NCBI GenBank assembly: GCA_018417955.1
Contig: JACTVC010000001.1
Coordinates: 3,038,001 to 3,102,000, forward strand
Direction of reading: 5' to 3'
DNA: 64,000 nucleotides
Origin: Laccaria trichodermophora
Taxonomy: Eukaryota; Basidiomycota; Agaricomycetes; Agaricales; Hydnangiaceae
Part shown: piece after piece, positions 56,149-64,000 of the stretch
Layout: each line of letters opens with the position of its first letter
Numbering within the stretch: position 1 is the first letter of the stretch
Notes under the pieces: generated by a model
Told to the model about the DNA's origin: nothing
The model's input: only the letters and a program-made list of their open reading frames with translations
The model's database searches: none
Program-made: the position numbers and the translations under genes

Positions 56149-57363
56149 TTAAACCCAAGACCCTTCCTCACTGGTTTCTTCCACCCAAACGGCGTTCAAT
56201 TCGCCATTGACTCGGTTTGAAGGGTCTTTCGAAGTTCTGGAGAGAACTTCGACACGCTTACCCTCATTCAGAGGCTGCTTCTTAGTGGGGCCTGGACGCG
56301 CACCGGTGACCGCACCATATTGAATATTGATACCTGCAAGTCGTGTGTCTTTTTGTTTTCAAGTTTTTCAAGAGAAAAAAGCGAGCAGTGACGATATGTG
56401 CTGTGGATGTCTTTGTGTTGATGTCCCTTTAGAATATTTTGTGCAGAAACGCCAATTTCTCATGAGACACTGACAGGGGACGCTTCGCACAGTATGGCAC
56501 GCGACCGCTTTCTTACAACATGCGAGGATCATATGATGGTCACACGACCAGAAGAGGATGAAATAGAGTTGCCAAGATACAAGCGCACCAGAGTAAAGGT
56601 TAAAACGTCAGCAATTCAAAGACCAGAATGCGCAACTGAATAATAATTGATGATGACTCGGGACTACGAATACATTGACGAGAGCACAAGATTATCTGGT
56701 TTAACGAGTAGAGCGTTTTCTTTGATATGCAATAACGATATTCAAACAACGAAGGCCTGTGCGGATGAAAGGTCAATCTCGGGTGAGTTCGCGTCGGGGA
56801 GAATCACGTACGGCTGCGGGCTTGCTTCGGAGAGCACTGTCTGGGCTGGGTGGAGAACCGGAGATAGCAACGGAGGTGCGAGCGATAGCAGAGAGGTCAA
56901 GTTCTAAAGGTCGTGTCGTAATGAGTTGGAATAAACCCCTGTAATTGATGGTGAAGCTTACCACCGGCCTTCTTGAAGGTGTTTTTCCTGAACTTCCGTG
57001 CTTTCTCGAGATCCTCGTCGGAGAGGCTGCTGGTGCTGCTCATCATATCTGGCTTGCGCTGTGGAGACAGGGCTAGGAAAGGTGCGTAAGTGTTGAAGAA
57101 AAGTGGCGTAGGGTGGCAACGCGCTTACACCTGGAACTGCCACTCGCAGTCATATCTTCAGCATGGTCTTCCTCTTCCATTTCCTCGACCTCGAGGCCTT
57201 CATCTTCCATAGCTGCAGACTCAAGGTGGAGTTCGTCGGCGATGCTGCCCCAGTTATGGTGGCCAGCACCAGACTTGCGCATGGACGAGTCCAAGCCTGA
57301 GCGCGACTCAGAGCGGTCCTTGATGACGGCGCGCGGGTATGCGGCACGAGCAGTACGGGTCAT
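56149..57363 (-). CDS. Small HABP4/PAI-RBP1-like (Stm1-type) protein, 176 residues
   Basis: Three exons (57363-57129, 57072-56962, 56333-56149), 177 codons. MTRTARAAYPRAVIKDRSES, then GLDSSMRKSGAGHHNWGS, the GxGxHNWGS motif of hyaluronan/mRNA-binding HABP4_PAI-RBP1 proteins, an acidic stretch EDEGLEVEEMEEEDHAED, SDEDLEKARKFRKNTFKKAG, and a C-terminal GINIQYGAVTGARPGPTKK. Family proteins bind RNA or ribosomes (Stm1, SERBP1); a ribosome-associated cytoplasmic role is inferred, not shown. The second intron is long (628 bases). Divergent from the phosphatase gene on its right. Confidence 0.72.
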
Positions 57364-57856
57364 ATTGGAGATTGTTGAAGTTGGTGTTGGGGCAGTTATG
57401 GATGTGTGAATGGGATAGCAATGGAGACCGGGCTTTATATACGCAGAATATTACGCATCAAAGCTGATGAGACTCAAGCGTAAATAGTCGCCACTCGTGA
57501 TCAAAGGCCTCAATTCAATCCAGTGTTTTTCTAGACCTTTCCATGACATTTTATTCCCGTCCTTGTCCGACCTTTTCCCCGGTGCTCTTTGTCCTTTTTG
57601 TGACTTTCACAATCGTCTACTGTTGCTCTTTGGCAACCCACAGTGGCGAGAACAACCCAGTGCCCGTTACCCGATGACAGGGCCGAGACAAAATGCGGGG
57701 TAAAGATCCCGACATTACACGTCATAATGGCCAAGGGCTCATAAGGATCACGCGACCCAATTAAGGCACGCGACCGATCAGGATTGCACTTCCGTTTTGG
57801 GAGAATTGCTCTTTCTCCACGTCATCATCACTTGTTTCGAACCAGCCAACACAATT
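57364..57856. promoter_or_regulatory. Divergent promoter region (HABP4-like gene / OCRL-like gene)
   Basis: 493 bases between two divergent start codons. CTTTATATACG near 57431-57441 could serve as TATA element for the minus-strand gene. CGCGACC repeats occur at 57749 and 57770. Confidence 0.5.
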
Positions 57857-60800
57857 ATGGTCGCTGTGGAAGGCCTTCTCAACGATATCCTACGACCGTC
57901 AGACGAAGTCAAAGTCGTCTTAGAGGCAGTGTTGGCCCAGCCAAGCTCCGGAACGAACCTGCACGCCCCAGGGGTTCATGATCCGCGTCAAAACGTGCAG
58001 AACCGATGTGTTTTGGCTGTCATCTCTCACAAGGATGATTGGGATCTGACAGAGGAAGGAAGGTGGGTGTTGATTTTACTTTCATGTTTTTGGGAAGAGG
58101 CTGGATGCTTGCTGTGTCGAGACCAAGTCGAGACGGTGCGCGATTGAAGCTTGCATACAATCGACGATTTGTGCCATTCTCATTGCGATTGCATTCTTGA
58201 ACCTGTATGAAAAGTTCTACGCAGTGGCTCTTCGATTACTCCGTGTGTGTTAATCACTCGCTAATTTGCTTTCTTTCAATTTCATAGCTTGTTCGTTTGT
58301 AGGTTCAGACTGTCCGCACAAGATGAGCTGGAAATCATTCGCCTCCTCCCAATATACGGGTCATTCTCAATCGTAATGACACAAATGCGTAATGGATCTG
58401 TCGATCTCCGGCCAGACACAGCGAAAGCCGCACACGACCAGCCTCGGTCCGGTAGCTCGCTTCCTCTCCTATAAGCGCCGTCACGCTAATATTTCCGAAG
58501 GCTTCAGCTTGACCGTCACGCCCGCTGAAGGATTACAAGACACATCGCCGCCCGTGTTCTTCACACACGATATCCGCCAGCTTCGAAATCTGGTTGCGGA
58601 ATGTAAACGGCTCAAAGAGATTACAGGTAAGAGGCTGGAATTTTGGCTGGCCCCAGCTGACCTGTGCTTCCAGACCTGGATGCGAACGCTGTAGTTAATC
58701 TTGCACAATCTACAACACATTTCAGTTGGCTCAAACCGTACGTCTTCAAGCAGACTTCACTCGCTAGTCGTGAGTCTTTTCCCACCCACGTAAATCAAGC
58801 TTCGAGACTGATTATGGCTTGAATTATTGTATAGTAACAACGCCGTCTCAGGATTTAAGAATAGCCAATCTACCGCTGATAAGCCGACTATCAAGCGCCA
58901 GTGCAGGTCACTTGGGAAATGATTCAGACGATATACAAATAATTCGGGATGAGTGGATCCGTGTCAAAGCTCGCGAGTCTTCGAGGAGAGGACGGCGCAG
59001 ATTGAAGTAACGATGATCATTTTCTCCAATGTGAATTGAGTCACTGATGAAACGATGTTCGTCTAGGTTGCGGCTGGGAACATTCAACGTCAATGGAAAG
59101 TTCCCTTCACAAGATCTGTCTGTGTGGGTTCAAGGGCAGCATCATCTAGAGGTTGATGTCGAAGGTAAAGGTGAGGAGAAGCCACCTGAGGTTCCGACTG
59201 CAGGTTATCCATCATTACCACAACTCAAGAATATATCACCACTATCTATGGGCGAAGTAATCAGAAACCCATTCAATTGGAGTGTGTGCACCTCAGTCTT
59301 ATCGTCAGTTTCATCTGACGTCATGTTCACCACACAGTCCGAGCCGCACCCAAACCAGAAGACGATGTTACAACTCTCTGTGAGGAGACGGAAGTTCAGG
59401 ACTATGTTGCCGAACCTGTCGACCCGTCCGACCCTGGCCCGGATATGTTCGTTTTGGCATTCCAAGAGTTGGACCTCTCAGCAGAAGCTTTGATATATTC
59501 CACGGGCACCGCGAGGGAAGATGCTTGGTGTGTGGCTGTCTTTGCTGCGTTGGGGGAGAAAGCCGTTCGGTACAAAAAGGTCTGTTTATGTCCTTTGGCT
59601 AGTTAGGGAGCAGCTGTTGACTACTTTTTTTGGCGCAGCTAGTCTCGAAACAGCTTGTTGGAATGTTGATTGTTGTCATCGTGAAGACCTCGTTGAAGGA
59701 ATGTTTTGGAGAGGTGAAGACCTCTGCGGCTGGTGCTGGTATCTTGGGCGTTATGGTATGTGATGTGCTATTTTACTTCTTTATCTCTCACAAAACCGTC
59801 CTATATAGGGGAACAAAGGAGGAACGGCCGTGCAGATGACCTTCACGCCCCCCGTTGACACCTCAGAGAAGACCGTCTCACCCGTCAGCTCAGCAGGTCC
59901 CACAACTCTGACATTTGTCAATTCCCATCTCGCAGCGTTCGACGAGATGGTTGACCGTCGCAATTCCGATTTCCAAGATTTGTCCAAGAGGCTGATGTTT
60001 GAAGGTACACGAACTACGCGCCCGCCGACTTCTGAATCGGAGGATAGCATTTTGGATAGGGTTCCGCCGAGTACGAGTGTTTATGAGAGTGACGTGTTGT
60101 TTTGGATGGTAAGTCGCCTTGTGTTGTTGGTGTTCAGGAATATGAGCTAATGCGTCGTAACGGTAGGGCGGTAGATTATTCTTCTAGCAGCCTATCTCCC
60201 AGACGCTGATGCAAGGCAGATCTTAACTATCGTGTGGACCTTCCGGATAACGACCTACGGCGTATCTTGCGTGATGGCGAGTGGGATGATGTTGATAAAC
60301 TTGAGGCGCTATTCCAGTTTGATCAGGTAGATGTTGTGTTATTAGGAGGAGAGACATGGTCCTCACAATCTCTTACAGCTGAAGAAAGCTATGCAGGCCA
60401 AGAAGGCTTTCGAGGGCTTTACTGAGAATCCCATTACTCACCTACCGTTCGTATCGTCCTGCTTACACGACTCTGTCACTAACATTGACCTTCACAGAAC
60501 ATACCGGTTTAGTGCTGGCTTGACGACGGACCTTCTTGGATACGATTTCAAGTGCGTACCTTTCCCCGGTACCGTCCAAACCAAGCTCTCACCACAGTTA
60601 GACGGAAGCCTGCATGGACAGATCGGATACTATACATGCCTGGACCTACGTGTCAAGTGAATCAACTTTCATACGAGAGTTATCCACAAATAAAGATGAG
60701 CGATCACCGGCCTGTCTCTGCCGATTTCACGGTTGACGTGAGTTTTGTCGCCCTCTCACCAATGGGTGTGTTGACCTGATGCCGTCTAGGTTGATCTGTA

Positions 60801-62406
60801 CGACAAGGACGAGCGTTACGAAGACATTGGCAGGTTCTACGGAGAGTTGGACTATCTAGACGCGCCCCACGAACGAGGGGAGCTAATGCTTGATCATACG
60901 GATATCGAGTTTGGAAAGTTGTCGTAAGTCCTGTGCATCTTTTTCACTGTTGATGTGTGGTTACCCGCCTTCATTCATCATAGATACGGGAAGATTATCA
61001 CAAAGACTATTAAGGTTCAGAACTCGGGCAAGGTAAACCGTTGCTTGTAAGTACCTTACACGCCTTTCTTATCAAAGAGTTTCTTCAAAGGGGCCTTGTG
61101 CGTTCCGGTTTATACCCGTTACAGTCGATTCTCCAATCCGTAAGTACTACTCACGAAATGGCCTTTGCATCTAGAACTGATGCCGCTTTGCGTGTAGATG
61201 CCGAATGGCTGTCAATATATCCTATGGCGGTATTGCACTCCCTCCAGTACACTTCTGCAACCACCCATTAATGGCTCATTTGCAGGGTCTGATTCTCCCA
61301 AATGAGGTCGCCGAAATTACATTAACAGCCTTCGTCGACAACGCTGTCGCTTCGCTCTTGAACCGCCGTCCCAGGGATCTCAGTGGGACCCTGATTCTTC
61401 ACACTGTTATGGGGAAAGATCACTTTATCTTGATATCTGGGGAATACCGTGTGTTTTTCCTTCGTTGCTTGCCCTGGATAAGGAGTGATTTTTGTTCTTC
61501 GATAAGAGTATACATGTTTCGCCAACACGCTCACCATGTTAGCGCAACTTCCTGGCCCGATCCGAGCTCTAGAATCTACCAAGGATCTACTTGAGGATAG
61601 GCACCGAAAGAATGCATCTGATGAGGTCATCCGCCTTGTTCAACGGTTGATGCGCAATACCTTCAATACTGTATGTGTTGCTCTCCCCCTTTGTGTTGAA
61701 GTTGTTCTCGAACCAGATTGTCTCCGAAGGATAACCTATTCATCTCGCCCGGGGACGAAGAAACCGTCGAGATACTGCGGGAGGTAAGCATTGCTTCCAG
61801 GTCAAAAGTGATTTGCCTAAAGAACGGGCAGTGTTTAGACACGGGTTCCGACTTCCCGTATCCCTCTGATACGTCCGACCCGAAGATACCACTTGCATTC
61901 GCAACGACCCTGCTTCGCTTACTAGACTCCCTAGTGGAACCTGTACTACCAGCTTCAATGCATCCACGATGCATCGAAATGACGAATCGGGACGAAGCAT
62001 TTGATGTGCGTATGGACTCTGTCTCGTCCAGCCTGGATCTGACTCTTTATTCGCCCTACAGCTTCTGGGCAATGGATCGACCCCAGCGGTCTCTGTCAAC
62101 GTCAGCTTCCCCGTCTTTTGATATTTGGTTTATTGGCAACTGACGTATACCCTTGTCGTGAACAGGTCTGGATATCGTTGACCGCTTGCCTGCATTACCT
62201 TTGCCGATCTTCAAGCAACGAGGATCAGGCGGAACGTATTGGTGAGAGTCTCGCTTCTTGTCTCGCTCGTTCCAGGCCGTTGATACTCAAGCTTGTTGAT
62301 AGCGTCTATATTTGCTCCTGTACTCCTTCGAAATGATCCAACGTCGACCACTCCTCCCATTTCGCCTGCGGCGAAGCGGAGATTCTTGTTGCACTTCATC
62401 AGCTAA
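57857..62406 (+). CDS. OCRL/INPP5B-type inositol polyphosphate 5-phosphatase with ASH and RhoGAP-like domains
   Basis: Removes the 5-phosphate of phosphoinositides at membranes (OCRL family). Twenty-four exons from ATG 57857 to TAA 62404-62406 (starts: 57857, 58288, 58456, 58674, 58835, 59067, 59338, 59639, 59809, 60216, 60379, 60498, 60602, 60790, 60984, 61091, 61198, 61286, 61507, 61730, 61832, 62062, 62166, 62303) keep phase throughout: 1008 residues. N-terminal ~170 residues PH-like; 5-phosphatase core LRLGTFNVNGKF, LAFQELDLSAEALI, GNKGGTAV, FVNSHLAAFDEM, WMADLNYR, KPAWTDRIL, SDHRPVSADF; ASH domain (IKVQNSGKGPCAFRFIPVTV, LILPNEVAEI); RhoGAP-like tail (FISPGDEETVEILRECLDTG). The tail has no arginine finger, as in OCRL. 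The usual GDLNYR reads ADLNYR. Converges on the Cyp40 gene. Confidence 0.93.
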
Positions 62407-62586
62407 TCTTCTGTTTGAATTTTGTATCGCCCTTTTGGATTTTGTAAGTTGTAGATTTAATGTGAGATACCTGTACAAGAGGGGACTAGTTATATAGGCG
62501 TTGCTCCGATTTTACATTTGTGTTGTATTCATTCCCTAACATCGGTGGAGCTGCCAAATTCCACCAACATTGATGGTCCTCCTCTT

Positions 62587-63969
62587 TCACGAGAAGAGCT
62601 TCTTGAATGCCTTCTTCTCCTTGTCCCTCTGTTCCTTTCGGTGTTGTTTGACCTTGGCGAGCTCTCCGGCGATGGCCTTGTCATCAGGTACAAGACGACT
62701 AGCTTCGACCAAGTCTTTCTCCGCTTCATCTTCCTCTTTCAGTATACGACGAGCAAGAGCGCGGCGGTAAAGGGCTTTAGCTATAACGAGCGAGCAGATA
62801 TTGACTGAGATGCTGATTGAAAGACAAAGAAGAGTCGAACTGACCTTTATCAGCTGTGTTCAGCTCAAGCTTGTCTAGCGCTCTCGTGGTGTTGGTGATC
62901 GCAATGTTAGCATTGCTAGATGATTGTGGTTGAACACGAACCGCAGTCAATGCAGAGTTAAGGAGGAGAGGTGCTAGTAGAGCTTTGTACGAGTTTTGAA
63001 GGGTTTCCGAAGAGCCATCTGGCAGCACCGGATGGATATCCAAGTAACGAAGGGATTCTAAAATGCAAGTTCGTTATCGAAAAGCTCTGGAAGCAAGAGA
63101 GAGGGGTGCATGAACACACTTTGGTATTTCTCTAGCGCCGCCTCAGTCTTTCCCTCCTTGAATAACTTAGTCCCCACTTCCCTTACGGCTTGCGCAATTT
63201 CGAGAGCGATTTCGGGTTGGTCGGTGTCCCTGTCCTCGTCTTCTGGGTAATCTTCAAACGGATCACCATTGTCTGCCGTTGCGGTCTCCGACAGTGATGG
63301 GTCGTCGGGTGAAAGGACTCCGCAATCGGCGATGACGATGGGTGAGGTGGGTACATCGCCTGTAGATGTTGGGTAGTTTTCTATCTGACGCACTAGGAAG
63401 GGGTATTATCACCATGATGTCGAAAAGGCAGGATGGAGAACGTACCCAGAGATTTTCCCTTGATCACTTCACCGAATACGACGTGTTTTCCATCAAGGTG
63501 AGCTGTCGGCGCCACGGTGATGAAAAATTGAGAGCCATTGGTGTTCGGTCCTGCGTTTGCCTGAAACCATAGTTGGTAAGTACGTGCCCGATCATTGATA
63601 GACTCAACCACGCACCATAGAGAGCAGGAACGGCTTCGTGTGCTTTACAGGGAAAGCTTCATCCTCAAACTTTTCACCGTAGATGGATTCACCTCCGGTT
63701 CCTGTAATACGAGGGTCATCAAATTAAACACACTGAACATGGTTTCAGAACAACTGATTGTGGAACAGTACCATTTCCCGCTGTAAAGTCACCTCCCTGG
63801 CACATGAATCTGGGGGTGGGCAACGTTCATATGTATCCATGTCCTTCTCCTTCGTCGAGATTGGAAGACGGGGACACTCACCCCTTGATAACGCGATGAA
63901 ACCCAGATCCCTTGTAGGAGAGGGGTTTTCCTGATTTGCCAACGCCCTTCTCTCCGGTACATAACGCGC
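62587..63969 (-). CDS. CPR6: Cyp40-type peptidyl-prolyl isomerase with TPR tail (CPR6), 5' end outside the window
   Basis: Cyclophilin-40 immunophilin: proline isomerase that binds Hsp90 through TPR repeats. Visible exons 63969-63882, 63809-63772, 63701-63616, 63560-63446, 63392-63120, 63057-62845, 62780-62587, all in phase; the first exons lie beyond 64000. Cyclophilin motifs: [19 protein letters not shown] (catalytic Arg), [47 protein letters not shown]. Then a spacer with [14 protein letters not shown] and [12 protein letters not shown], and TPR helices ([54 protein letters not shown]) ending KKAFKKLFS. Only 180 bases separate its stop from the phosphatase stop on the other strand. Confidence 0.95.
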
Positions 63970-64000
63970 CTGTTGATAATGGTCAAGGTATATCGCGATT

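Overview
The window is nuclear DNA of a filamentous basidiomycete, most likely an agaricomycete. Evidence: genes are dense in introns of about 50 bases with GTRNGT donors and CAG/TAG acceptors; several gene families are typical of mushrooms (tandem BTB genes, NACHT NTPases, an OCRL-like phosphatase with a RhoGAP tail); and a gag-like protein of a mushroom retroelement type is present. Genus and chromosome cannot be told. Exon joins were worked out by hand; for ten genes or gene copies every splice phase closes on one open frame.

Left part (1-16.3 kb): a segmental-duplication mosaic. An ancestral unit (M20 amidohydrolase on the minus strand, a shared promoter, an HCS1/SMUBP2-type helicase on the plus strand, then an unknown coiled-coil gene X on the minus strand) is present twice, about 10.5 kb apart, with a third inverted fragment between. 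Each unit has decayed differently. Unit A keeps an open M20 gene and gene X but has a stop near the end of its helicase and a broken SDH1 fragment inserted downstream. Unit B keeps the intact helicase but has a truncated M20 gene and an internally deleted gene X.

Middle (16.9-38.3 kb): one P-loop ATPase gene, then a long gene-poor, repeat-rich stretch. It holds an undescribed dispersed repeat (called R1 here, about eight degenerate copies in two clusters), a 27-base minisatellite, a 62-base tandem duplication, a NACHT NTPase pseudogene interrupted by a solo LTR with a 5-base target duplication, two terminal-inverted-repeat elements with target duplications, and a decayed gag-like gene.

Right part (38.5-64 kb): mostly ordinary genes: an enolase-superfamily sugar-acid dehydratase, an uncharacterised gene, an SRPK-like kinase, a cluster of three BTB genes with two broken relatives, a small HABP4-like protein, a 24-exon OCRL-type inositol polyphosphate 5-phosphatase and a Cyp40/CPR6 immunophilin running off the right edge. 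Two copies of a 490-base element, identical as far as compared and in opposite orientation with different 8-base target duplications, lie at 38.5 and 47.3 kb; the second is nested inside a TA-flanked mariner-like element.

No new defence or metabolic system was found. The most unusual material is the mosaic duplication with complementary decay, the R1 repeat family, and the young mobile elements.
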